Part shown: piece after piece, positions 7,953 through 17,998 of the stretch | Position numbering within the stretch: the stretch's first letter is position 1 | Layout: every line of letters starts with the position of its first letter | Origin: Cochliopodium minus | Taxonomy: Eukaryota > Discosea > Himatismenida > Cochliopodiidae | NCBI GenBank assembly: GCA_024220525.1 | Contig: JAMYWO010000332.1 | Coordinates: 18,022-39,764, forward strand | Direction: 5' to 3' | DNA length: 21,743 nucleotides | The notes under the pieces: generated by a model | Databases searched by the model: none | The model's input: only the letters and a program-made list of their open reading frames with translations | Told to the model about the DNA's origin: nothing | Translations under genes and position numbers: made by a program

Positions 7953-9965
7953 TCAGACATTCTCCTTGAACATCTTTTTAAGAATTTTAAAAAAATACTT
8001 TGAATAAATGAAGCGAGGAAAACAATCAGAGTCAATGAGATACTTGATTTCTTCTTTTGCTTTCTTGAAAATATCAACAGAATAAGAGTCAAAAATTTTA
8101 TCAAGATCTTCTATGGTATCTGAATTCAGATTGATGATTCCTTTGTCAATGAAATTCGAATAGATTTTTTTGCCTAACTCTTTCCTCATTTCCAGAGAAG
8201 ATGTATTTTCATATTGCTGACAAATGATAAAAAATTCTAAAGGAAAAATAATTAAAAAATTTTAAAAAACAAAAAAAAAATTTTTTACCAAGATTTTCTA
8301 GAGTAAAATCTGAAATGAGATTTTGGCGTAAATACTTTGAACAAATTTTGTTTTGAAGAAAAGGATCACTGAAATTATAGAGCCATATGTTCTGAGCCTT
8401 GAAAGATTGGAGGATATTAAAATTGAGATCCTCTTTTTGCTTCTCGTTCAAGAATTCGCTCTGGGTGAAGGAGTATCTTTTTTTGCTGCCAAACTGGCTC
8501 TTGGGAAGGACTTGTATCAATTTTTTGGTAATCAATTTATTCAAAGCAATCTCACTTTCCTTTGTGCTGTAATTAAGTGTTTTTTTCATGTATGTAAAAT
8601 AATCCGATTCTATTTAAAAAGAAATAATAATAATAATAAATTTATTAAAAGTTTGGTTAATTTATATTTTATTATTAATTGTATTACCAAAAAATGCATG
8701 ATGTGCTTCTGGTATATCTTCTGAAGATACTGGCGGTATGAGATACACATGTCTCTTGATTCCCTTCTCTTCGTCTTTCAAATGGATAAGCAGTTCAGGA
8801 ATCTTGAAGGAAATAAAAATATTTTAAAATGATAAAATAAGGATCTTAAAAAAAAAGAAAAAATAAATTAAGGATTTTATTCATAACATGAAAGAATATT
8901 AAATCTATATATTTGTATTGATTCAAATACATACAAGTCTATATTTGAATTCATTTTATAATATTTATTTTGATTAGTATATTATTTACACTGTATGTTC
9001 TCTTTGCATTTTTGGTGAGTGAGAGAAGATCTAATTCAGATTTGGGTTTTTTGGAGAGGTGGATGTTACCCAGAAGTTGTCTCTCCTTAAATGTTTTCTC
9101 CTCGTTATTCTCAAGAGATGTCTTCTTCTTGAAAGCTGGCAAAAGGGATGTGGAACTGTTGAATTGATTGAATTTATCTCCCAATGGGCTGGTTGACTTT
9201 GTAATATTCCTCATCGAGAATTCAGATTGTGATAAAGGAGATAAGGGGAGATGGTTGTTTTCCTCATTTTCACTATCTTGATAATCTCTATGACTGTGTA
9301 TGCTTATCTCATTATCTCCTGATGATGATTGCAATTCAGTTCTACTACTTTTTATTTCATCTTCATCTTCTTCTATTGGTTCCAAATCTGTTTTCTTTTT
9401 GAAGCTAAATCTTTCCATGGTTCTTGATTTCTTCAATGCTTGATTGGATCCTATCAAATCGGATTTGGTTTTTGAATTATCTTGTTCATATTTTCCTCCC
9501 TTCATTTTTCTTGATGATTTTTCTTCTTCTACTGAGCTTATTTTTGGTTTTAATCTTTTGAATGCTAGAGATTTCTTTTTTTGTTTGCTGTGTTTTTAAT
9601 GAACGTTATATAAATTTTTTTTATTTTTTATTTTTTAAAAATATTCAAATTTGGACTATTTCCATCCATTAAGGAGTTTACCTATTGAGGATCTCTGATA
9701 TTCTTTTCGACAAATTATATATTTTTACTTTTATTTTTATGATAGAAAAAATGAGGTCTAATATAATTTGATTCTCCGTCATTGATTGATATTCATGTAT
9801 GAATAAATCAAATTCATTCAGTAGGTATTCTAATCTCATATTCTTTTTATGTAAATTATCAAGATCTTTTAATGAGGTCGAATTATTTTGAAATGTGCCT
9901 TCTAATTCAGAAAATTCGTCCATTAATTCATTCATTTTTTTTACCACTTCCATATTTTCATCCAT
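7953..9965 (-). CDS. RGS-domain protein with N-terminal coiled coil and long disordered linker
   Basis: Likely a GTPase-activating regulator of heterotrimeric G-protein alpha subunits. Five exons in phase: 9965-9682, 9587-8990, 8802-8688, 8609-8289 and 8236-7953, 533 aa. Residues 1-95 are an acidic helical or coiled-coil segment. About 96-294 is Ser/Lys/Glu-rich and probably disordered. About 335-400 may be a DEP-like winged helix (EIALNKLITKKLIQVL, then GSKKRYSFTQ), which is only a suggestion. The RGS box fills about 410-530: LENLEFFIICQQYE spans the exon 4/5 join and matches ENLEFW..CE.Y; IINLNSDTIEDL matches the central loop; SDCFPRFIYSKYF matches the closing helix. The in-frame ATG at 9965 follows a stop. 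A competing first exon near 8955 would also keep phase, so the N-terminus is less sure than the RGS part. Confidence 0.87.
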
Positions 9966-10316
9966 TAGTGTATTTTCCCAGATATTTCAAATTAGATTTT
10001 TTTTAAATTTAAATAATAATATAAATTTAAGGATATTAGATTTCTTCAACAAGTAATGAAAGAGAAACATGATTCAAATGATCTTTGTAATTGCTGAGAT
10101 TTTTCATAATTTCTTAAAAGAGTAAGAAATAAAAGAATATATCGGAAAATAAATAAAATTTTTTTATTTTTATATTTTTTCCAAAGATATTGCCTAAAAA
10201 GAAGAAATCCACAAATATTTTTGAAAATAAGTACAATTAAAAAAAAGTTTAAGACATTTTAATGCTAGAGCTAACTCAATATGTGCAAATGAGATTAGAA
10301 AATTGAAAAAATTTGC
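9966..10316. other. Intergenic stretch without a convincing gene
   Basis: 351 bases between the starts and ends of two minus-strand genes. A minus-strand ORF of 23 codons (10107-10036) has better base composition than its surroundings and follows a possible splice acceptor. A longer minus-strand open frame without an ATG overlaps it. No in-phase upstream exon could be found for either, so I do not call a gene. It presumably holds the RGS promoter and the BLUF 3' UTR. Confidence 0.5.
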
Positions 10317-10965
10317 TCAATTAAGTTTATTTTCATTGTTTCTAGATATATAAAAAGTTCTCATCAAAAGGAGTGCTGGATGCACTTTATTTTCTATTTT
10401 GACATCAAAAATACCCTTCAAATCAATATCCTTGGCATAGGCATATTTTTCAAGACCTTCCATATTATCAAAATGGGAGTATCCCATGCTCCATTCAACG
10501 AATAATCTTTCATCAGCATAACATGAGATCAAAGTTCTGACAAGTTCATGTCTTTTATCTTTTTTAATTGAATCATATAATTCTAATACTTCTTCTTTTT
10601 TGCCTTCCAAAAGCTGAATAAAATCATTCTTGATATAAAGCAATAATCCTTAAATATGAAAAGGATATAAGAAGATTATTATATAATAATGTGATGAAAA
10701 TTCTTCTATGATGTGTTTAAATGAGAATTTCCCATTTTGATAAGAAATATGACATATTTGAAAATTATATTTTTACCCGTTATATTTTTTTTGGTATTGT
10801 ATTTACGTGCCCCTTCTAATATTTGACCCACTTCATTTGAATCCATCTCTTTCAAAGATTGGCTGATGAATATAAAATTGAGGGTAATAAAATGGAAAAA
10901 TAGATTGATATTTATTTATAATTTTACCTTGTATACAGTAATTGAAATATCTTTTCACCTTTCAT
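10317..10965 (-). CDS. Stand-alone BLUF blue-light photoreceptor
   Basis: BLUF domains bind FAD and sense blue light. Three exons (10965-10928, 10862-10777, 10648-10317) give 151 aa in phase. The flavin-pocket residues are all present with AppA spacing: Tyr11 (AppA Tyr21), Asn35 (Asn45), Gln53 (Gln63), Trp94 (Trp104) and Met96 (Met106). Family blocks are YNTKKNITGLLLY, FIQLLEGKKEEV and RLFVEWSMGY. After the domain come about 50 residues, as in short bacterial BLUF proteins such as PixD/Slr1694, and no output domain such as an adenylyl cyclase. The first exon is only 38 nt and holds the essential Tyr, so ORF-based searches miss it. It is a nuclear gene with introns, hence not bacterial contamination. 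Output is unknown; in PixD-type proteins it is a partner protein. The RGS neighbour is suggestive only. Confidence 0.93.
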
Positions 10966-11243
10966 ATTCAATAAACAATTAAATGGATGTTTTCAGCTAT
11001 ATTATTCCTTTTTTTATTTATTTTTTATTTAATTTTTTATAATTGAATTCTATTCCTTAAAATTCAAAGTTGAAAAAGAAAGAGTACTATTCTATAACAT
11101 GAGAGGATGAAACCCGAAGGAGGAAGATACAGTTTAGATAAATATTTGTTCTTAAATAAGAAAATTTAGTTAATTTGAAATATAGCATATATATATTCAA
11201 ATTATTATTTTTTTTGAAAAAATTTCTTTAATTTTAAAAAAAT
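10966..11243. other. Intergenic stretch with a short GC-richer island
   Basis: No gene is called. At about 11099-11140 a purine-rich island stands out from the AT background. It contains a 20-codon plus-strand ORF (ATG at 11107) with plausible codons but no stop-free upstream exon. It could be a tiny exon, a small RNA or UTR sequence. Confidence 0.4.
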
Positions 11244-12057
11244 TTATTTGGATCTCTCATTGAGATTTTCTTTGCTTTGGCAATTCCACATCACGAGACT
11301 TGAGTTCAAATTAAGGTATTCCCTGCAGTTGGAGTCTTGTACATAAATATCAGTAGCAAGAAATTGGAACATCTGAAATGTTGTAAATCTTTTTAAAAAA
11401 GAAATAATTTTTCAAATTTAGTTTATTAGAAAATAATTAAAAAAAAAGATAATTTAATTTTAAATTTAAAAATTGAAAATTATAATATTTACGATGTAAT
11501 AGGTGGATTAACAATTCCTGGTACGTAATTCTGATATTTACAATAACAGTCACCTAAAATAAAACAAAAGTTAAAAAAACTATCATTGGTTTGGTTGATT
11601 TTTTAAAAATTTTTATACCCCATCTTTTTTCGCATTTAAAAAATAATTATATACATTAAAAAGTTCTTACGTTGCCAATATTAATGCGATAGCAGAATTG
11701 GAGCACTCTTTATGAAGGGCAAATTTCGTTTCGTTGCTCTTTTTTTTAATCAAATCATTTTTATTCAGCTTTTAATTTTGAATTTACCCATTTTATTACT
11801 GCACTTGAATCTTGTGATTTATAGGTTTGGTAAGAAAATTAATTTTATATGTCAAATAACAAAAGCAATTTTATTTACTCATGTCTCCAATTCCTTCTGA
11901 TAGTAATTTGCTTGCACCATAATAAGCTTTTTTTTTTTGAGAATAATTAGTTACTAATTGATTTGAGAAAAATACCAAGGGGTGAGAAGCAAAATTTGGT
12001 TGAATATGTTTGAATGAATATGAATATAATTAAAACACAAAAGAGTTTGATTTTCAT
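11244..12057 (-). CDS. Small secreted cysteine-containing protein, unknown family
   Basis: Not recognised. Seven exons keep phase: 12057-11976, 11926-11879, 11810-11788, 11738-11671, 11623-11619, 11553-11493 and 11388-11244, 143 aa. The N-terminus MKIKLFCVLIIFIFIQTYS is a textbook signal peptide (Lys, hydrophobic core, small-residue end). The mature part has six Cys (KFC, KEC, GDC, CYC, DSNC, WNC) and three N-glycosylation sequons (NSS, NET, NSS), no further membrane segment and no retention signal. An extracellular or vacuolar disulfide-bonded protein is inferred. Exon 5 would be only ATGGG (5 nt); without it exons 4 and 6 do not join in phase, and with it the join reads LILATWGDCYCK. That microexon is the least certain point. 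The ATG overlaps the stop of the small ORF before it. Confidence 0.65.
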
Positions 12058-12301
12058 TTTTTTTTATTTAATTCTCCAAAATTTTCAAATCCTATTTCTT
12101 CAGGCCAAAAAGCTTCTAATGTTTTTTTTGTATTGACCAATGGATTTAAATCCTTTTTAAGAAGTTTTTGGTCCAAAACTAAAAAATTTTCAATCAAGAT
12201 AATATCTTGATTTTCTTTTCAAAAAATAAGTTCAAATATTGATTGGAAACTTATTTGCTAACTAAACTTTCTTCACCTGGTAACCACAATATAATGGACA
12301 T
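12054..12301 (-). CDS. Possible 49-aa protein, uncertain
   Basis: Two exons (12301-12277 and 12178-12054) give 49 aa in phase. The second exon is convincing as protein (KDLNPLVNTKKTLEAFWPEE), with a codon mix unlike intergenic DNA. The first exon (MSIILWLP) is short and weakly supported; its frame also stays open for nine more codons if the GTGAAG donor is not used. The family is unknown. Its TGA overlaps the ATG of the secreted-protein gene (ATGA), and it starts about 100 bp after the helicase stop. It may be the last exon of a gene whose first part I cannot see. Confidence 0.4.
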
Positions 12302-12403
12302 CAAGACATTTTTTTCGTTTTATTTAATTTTTGAAAGAAAATTTTTAAAATTTTTAAATTATCAAAATGTTATCTTTCACAAAACCAAAAACTTTTCCAG
12401 TTT

Positions 12404-15400
12404 TTACCTTTTTTTGGATTTTTTAGTTTGAGATTTGGTGCTGGGTTTTTGAGGGACATTTTCTTTGTTTCCTACTCCATTATGATCATTCGCATCTTCT
12501 TTAGGAACAATCTGTTGTTTGGATCTTTTGATTTTAGGTTTAGGTTTAATGTTAGTCTCCTCTCCAATTTGATTCTCCACCTCCTTTTCTTTTTTCTTTC
12601 CTTTGATTGACTTTTTTTTGGCCTTTTTGATTTTGGTGTGGAGTTTTAAAGTTTCTTGATCTTCTTCTTCGACTACTTGATGTTCATATTTTTGCAAGGA
12701 GGAGAGTTTTTCTTGTTGGATGAGGGAGATCATGTCGGAAATTCCGTCCACCTTTAAAATTTTGTGCCCTTCTTTAGAGAGAGTGCTGATTCTCTGTTTG
12801 GAGTGTTCTTCGAGGTAGTGGTTGGTAGTGTTGTAGAAATCGTGATAAAAAATTACGTCTTTATCTTTTGCCTTTCTCAATCCTCTTCCCATAATTTGTA
12901 TTGTAACTGATGAATCTTTTCCTCCAAATCTGCAAAAAAAAATTAATTAAAAAAAATAAAAATTTAAAGAAACCAAAAAAAAAAAAAAGAATAAATTATT
13001 TCTGTTTTTACGCGTTGATCAGGTGATGCACATAAACGTTTACGCCAATAAAACCTATAGAAGAAAAAATAGCAACTACTTTTTTGTCTGTGGAGCTTCT
13101 TAACTTCTCCAAAACGAATTCTCTAATTAGAAAATAAAAATTAAAATAAAAAAAATTAATACAAAAAATATTTATATTTCAAAAAATAAAAAAAAAAAAA
13201 GAAGAAAACCTTGTGCTAGATGAATCTTCTCCTTTTACCCAATATGCTCCTGGAATCAAATTTGAAAGAGTATCTCCATGGGTCAATCTTTGGACCTAAT
13301 AAAACAAAAAAATGAAATAAAAAAGAAAAATATTCAAAAATATTTTAAACAAAAAAAAAATGAACCAGAATCAAAATCCTTCCTTCTTCGATCCTATCCA
13401 CGATCTCTTTTATTTTTTGATTTAAATGATCATTTTCTACAATACCCTAAAAATATGTAAAAAAAAAAAAAAAAAAATTAAAAAAATGTCAAATATTCTT
13501 AAATTAAAAGAATATTAAAAAATAAAAAAGTACTTTTAAGAGGGCTTCATCATATTTGAGAGATTTAATTCTTTTGGGGTGAGAAATTTGATGGAATAAA
13601 GCAATACTTTTACTGAGAATTTTGGTGGACTGGAGATAGTCTGTGGAAATGTCACATATTTGGTGTCCTATCCATGATTTTATTTTCCAGTTGTGTATGG
13701 GGTTTGTTTCTTTCCATGGTGTAGCTGAAAATCCTTTTTAAAAAATAAAATGAAAATAAAATATTTGAAAATAAAATAAATTAAAAATAAAATAAATTAA
13801 AAAATAAAATAAATTAAAAAATAAAATATAAAATAATAAAAATAAAATAAAAATTATTGAAATAAATAAATAAAAATAAAGTTTTTCAAAAGAAACAAAA
13901 AAATAATACCTAGCCTCATCCATGCATTTTCGAACATCTTCAAAGCGTCTATGGAAGTTTTGGAAGAAAATTGGTGACACTGTAAAAAATTTTTGTAATT
14001 GAATAATAAATTTTTTTACTTTTCATTTTTTTTTATTTTTTTTATTTTTATTATTTTTTAATTTTTTTTATTTTTTTTATTTTTTTTTATTTTTTATTTT
14101 TTTCATTTTTTATTTTTTCTTATTATTTTGTTTAAATTTTTACTTCGTCAATGAGGAGAATACTGGTATTTTGAATGAGCGAAGGAGGAAGCTTGTGGAT
14201 GGACTGAACAGTAGAACAAATCACATTTTTTCCAATCTCCAAGTACTCCGAGTTGAGTCTCCCTATAGATTTTATCCCCACCTTCTCCAGCACTTTGTAT
14301 GTTTGATTTACTAACGTCTTACTTCTGAACAAACTATGGTAATAAAAAAGAATTAAAAAAAAAATGTAAATAAAAAAATCAAAAAATAAAAAAATGAAAT
14401 AATAAAAAAATAAAAAAATAAAAAAAATAAAAAAATAAAAAAAATAAAAAGATAATAATGAAATAATAATAAATGATAAAATAATAAAAATAAAAAAACA
14501 ACAATTTTTTTTTTTTTGAAAATGTAAATAAAAGAATAAAAAAATAATAAATAAAAAAACATTGAACTAATAAATGAAAAAATAATAAAAAATAAAAAAA
14601 GAATAATTTTTTTAAAAGTAAAAGAGAAATGTAAATAATGAGAAGGATAGTGTTATAAGTCTACATGACAGTTTGATATTCTTTTTCCATGAGAGCTTTG
14701 ATCAAAGCAGAAAAAATGATTGTTTTTCCACCTCCTGTGGCACATTTTACTACTCCTAAAATAAGTGTTGAAAATAAAATTATAAGAAAATTTTTTGAAC
14801 AAAATGAATAGAAAAGAAATTATTTGAAAAAAAATTTTAAACAAAATTAAAAAATAAAAAAAAAAACAAAAAAAATAAAAAATAAAAAATAAAGTTACAA
14901 AAAAATGAACAAAAAATAAAATAACAAAAAAAATAATCAAAAAATACCTCTGATCCCTCCTATAGGGTGATTTTCATTGATAATGGTGGACAAAATCTGA
15001 TATTGAAAATTGAAAAGAGTGATATTATCGCCATTAAGAGAATCAGGATTGGTGTGAAGAATGTTGGGTGATAAATTGAGTTTAGAGTCTAAAATTTCTT
15101 CGATGGGAACTTTTACACTTTCGTCGACCACTTTGTAATCAATCCCCATTTCTTTCAACTTGAATGTTATATCTGAGAATATTCCTGTTGGAAAACTTCC
15201 TCCATTTTTTGTCATATTGAAGAAAGATGCTTTTCCGTCAAACCACTTTCCTTTAAATTAAATATTAAAAAAAAAAATAGTTGGGATAATAATTATTATG
15301 TCTTATCTCAATAATTTTTCGTATTGATTTTCATTAAATGTTTATCTGAATCATTTGAGATTTATTTCCTATTTAGACTGATTATTTTTACCTGTATTTT

Positions 15401-15566
15401 TATATCTCCTTATCAAATTGAATCTATTCTGAAGATATTTGCTGTTTAATTGGAATTCAAATGTTTTTTTCAATGTCTTGAGCAATTCTTTATCAATATT
15501 TTCTTTCTCAAATTTCAATTGAGAATTTATTTTCCCACAATGAAGAATAACTGCCTTGCTGCTCAT
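12404..15566 (-). CDS. DECH-box superfamily 2 helicase (UvsW/XPB/IRC3-like) with Lys-rich tail
   Basis: ATP-dependent nucleic-acid translocase or helicase. Ten exons in phase: 15566-15392, 15250-14948, 14755-14665, 14333-14144, 13979-13910, 13733-13534, 13446-13366, 13295-13210, 13122-13012 and 12929-12404, 610 aa. All core motifs are present and intact: FNFQYQ before motif I, ATGGGKT (Walker A, ~165-171), ILFRSKTLVNQ (Ia), LLIDECH (II, ~249-255, split across exons 4/5), GFSATPW (III), SSIGFIGVNV (V) and IQIMGRGLRK (VI, ~446-455). The arrangement and GRGLR motif VI resemble the UvsW/RadD/IRC3 and XPB branch, not DEAD-box RNA helicases. The last ~110 residues are basic and low-complexity, possibly a nucleic-acid binding or nuclear-localisation tail. 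Exact role (recombination, repair, mitochondrial DNA) cannot be assigned. It is transcribed divergently from ornithine aminotransferase, with 191 bp between starts. Confidence 0.88.
14334..14664. repeat. Longest intron of the helicase gene, AT low complexity
   Basis: A 331-bp intron consisting mostly of AATAAAAAAAT-type sequence. No exon or other gene is visible in it on either strand. Confidence 0.8.
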
Positions 15567-15757
15567 TTATCAAAGCTTTTTTTACCCAAATTTTTTTTAA
15601 TTTAATTTATTTTAATAGTGATCAAATCTTTTTGAAGAATATTTTATCTTTTACTTTATATATGAATCCAATCCATCTAGCAATTAACAAAATAATTACT
15701 TGCAATTAAATTCTTCCAAAAACAATGAGGAATAAAGACAAAAAATTAAAAAAAAAA

Positions 15758-17897
15758 ATGAAAAGCATTATCAAGTAAGAAATATATTTGAAAGCGATAC
15801 TTCTATTTTATTAAGATTTTAACTTTCTCAGATATAACAAAATTAAATCGAATAACATAAAGAGATATTTCGGAACCACAAGCATAAAATTCAATCCAAA
15901 ATTGAGCTCTCAACAGATCATCGAGAGGGAGGGAAAATATGCAGCACATACTTATCATTCTCTCGATGTTGTATGGTCCAAAGCATCTGGATGCACAGTA
16001 TGGGATCCAGAAGGAAACAAATATTTGGATTTCTTGGCTGGTTAATTTAATTTTTAAATTCTTCCAAATTAAATTTTCACTTTTTTACTTTTTTACTGAT
16101 TTTTTATCAGGTTACAGTGCATCCAATCAAGGACATTGCCATCCTAGATTAATTAAAGCTCTAACTGATCAAGCGAATATCCTCGATATGTCTTCAAGAG
16201 CATTTTATTCAGATAAATTCGGCGAATATGCAGAATTTGTAACAAAATATTTTGGCTATGAATCTGTTTTGCCAATGAATACAGGTGAATAAAATAACCT
16301 TAATCAATCTAATATCATTTTCTCAAAAAAAAAAAAGGTGCCGAAGGAGTGGAAGCTTCTATGAAATTGGCAAGAAAATGGGGATATGTGAAAAAAAAAA
16401 TTCCTGAAGATCAAGGTCAAAAAAGAAAAGAATTAGACTTTTTTCTAATCTATTTTTTATTTATTTTTTAATCTCACTTTATTCTCATTTTTTATTATTA
16501 ATTTCCTATCTATATAGGTATTATAATCACCTTCACCGAAAATTTCCATGGGAGAACAATTACCATCATCTCTGTATCAACCGATCCTGAAGCATATACA
16601 AATTTTGGGTGAGGATAATATTTCAAAATCCTTTTTTTAAAATTTTAATTATCAATGTTAATTTTATATTATTGTTACATCATTTTTTTTTTGGCAGACC
16701 TAAAACTGGAGGGTTTGTTACACTTCCCTACAACGACATCAAGGCCTTGGAAAATTACTTGAACGAAAATGGAAAACGTGTCTCTGGTCTCTTGATTGAG
16801 CCCATTCAAGGTGAGGCTGGCATCAAAATTCCAGATGATGGTATCTTTTTTTTTCTCATAATCTTTTTTCTCATATTTTTTTATTAATATTTCATTTTTA
16901 ATAATTTGGCTTTTTAATTTGAAAAAATTAGGATATCTTAAGGGAGTTTCTGCTCTTTGCAAAAAACACAATGTTCTTTTCATTGCAGATGAAATTCAAT
17001 CTGGTTTAGGAAGAGCTGGTTAGTTTATTATTTCAAAAATTACCAAATTTTTTATTTTTATTTTTGTTTCAATTTGAATTTATTTTATTTTAATTTATTG
17101 TAATTCTAATTTTTTTTTATACAGGAAAATTGTTAGCTGTAAATTATGATAATGTTAGACCAGACGTTTTGGTATTGGGAAAAGCATTGTCAGGAGGTAT
17201 GTTTCCAGTCAGTGCTATTCTTGCAGATTGGAACATCATGGACAGCATCCAACCTGGTCAACATGTAATTTATTCTACGTTTCAAATAAAAAGAATTATT
17301 TTCACTATCTTCATTCATTGTCTTCATTATCATTATTTTCATTATCTTCATTATCATTATTTTCATTATCTTCTTTTAGTATCATTATTTTCTTCTTTAA
17401 TTTTTACTAAAGGGTTCTACTTATGGTGGACATCCTATTGGATGTGCCGTTGCTATTGAGGCTCTCAAAATAATCAAAGAAGAGGGGCTTGTTGAGAATG
17501 TAACCTTTTTTTTATGATTGAACCAAAGGAATAATTACTTATTTTCAAAAATTATTTCTTTTAAAACTTTGATATTTCTTTACTCAAAGTAAATTTTTTT
17601 TATTCTTCTTAATTCTTTTAGTCTTACGAAATGGGAAAATACTTTAGAGATTCAATTTCTTCCATTAAAAGTCCTCTCATTAAGCAAATAAGGGGGAGAG
17701 GTCTTATGAACGCCATCGAAATTCATGAAGATTCCAAAGTTCCTGCTTGGGATATTTGTTTAAAATTTAGGGACAATGGTTTGCTTGCAAAGCCCACTCA
17801 TGAAAACATCATTCGCATGACTCCTCCTTTGGTCATCACCAAAAAAGAAGTTGATCAATCTATTGATATCATCAACAATGTTTTCAAATCTTTATAA
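15758..17897 (+). CDS. OAT: Ornithine aminotransferase, mitochondrial
   Basis: PLP enzyme converting ornithine and 2-oxoglutarate to glutamate semialdehyde and glutamate, linking arginine and proline metabolism. Ten exons in phase: 15758-15774, 15832-16040, 16111-16284, 16338-16415, 16518-16608, 16698-16840, 16932-17018, 17125-17264, 17413-17499 and 17622-17897, 433 aa (human 439). Family blocks are [75 protein letters not shown] and [15 protein letters not shown]. The PLP-binding lysine is in [10 protein letters not shown] (about Lys286; human Lys292). The first ~25 residues, [19 protein letters not shown] then GTTS, are basic, lack acidic residues and fit a mitochondrial presequence; it is split after a 17-nt first exon. 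Donors at 16041 (GTTAAT) and 17019 (GTTAGT) depart from the GTA/GTG used elsewhere. The gene looks intact. Confidence 0.95.
17323..17370. repeat. Tandem 24-bp repeat in an OAT intron
   Basis: Two perfect head-to-tail copies (17323-17346 and 17347-17370) of a TTCATTATCATTATTTTC-type 24-mer within the intron 17265-17412, with degenerate units on both sides. The composition resembles the low-complexity coding tract of the transporter at 4370-4470. Confidence 0.85.
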
Positions 17898-17998
17898 AAA
17901 ATTTTTAATTAAAAATTTTCTATTAAATATTTCTCCTTCATTTTTTTCACAAACTTTTGAATATAAATAAAAATAAAAAAAAATTGAAATTTATATTC

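Noticed and set aside
8353-8724. Plus-strand open frame of 123 codons
   Set aside because: Antisense to RGS exons 3 and 4, whose minus-strand frames join in phase and match the RGS family.
8951-8992. First exon for a shorter RGS gene starting with an ATG near 8955
   Set aside because: It keeps phase with the next exon but would leave the 598-nt Ser/Lys-rich exon upstream without a 3' partner. The longer model joins all exons in phase.
10036-10107. 23-codon minus-strand ORF between the RGS and BLUF genes
   Set aside because: Composition is suggestive, but no upstream exon joins in phase and it is too short to judge alone.
12243-12431. Plus-strand open frame of 62 codons
   Set aside because: Antisense to the small minus-strand ORF and the helicase 3' end, rich in Phe/Leu from T runs, without splice or family support.
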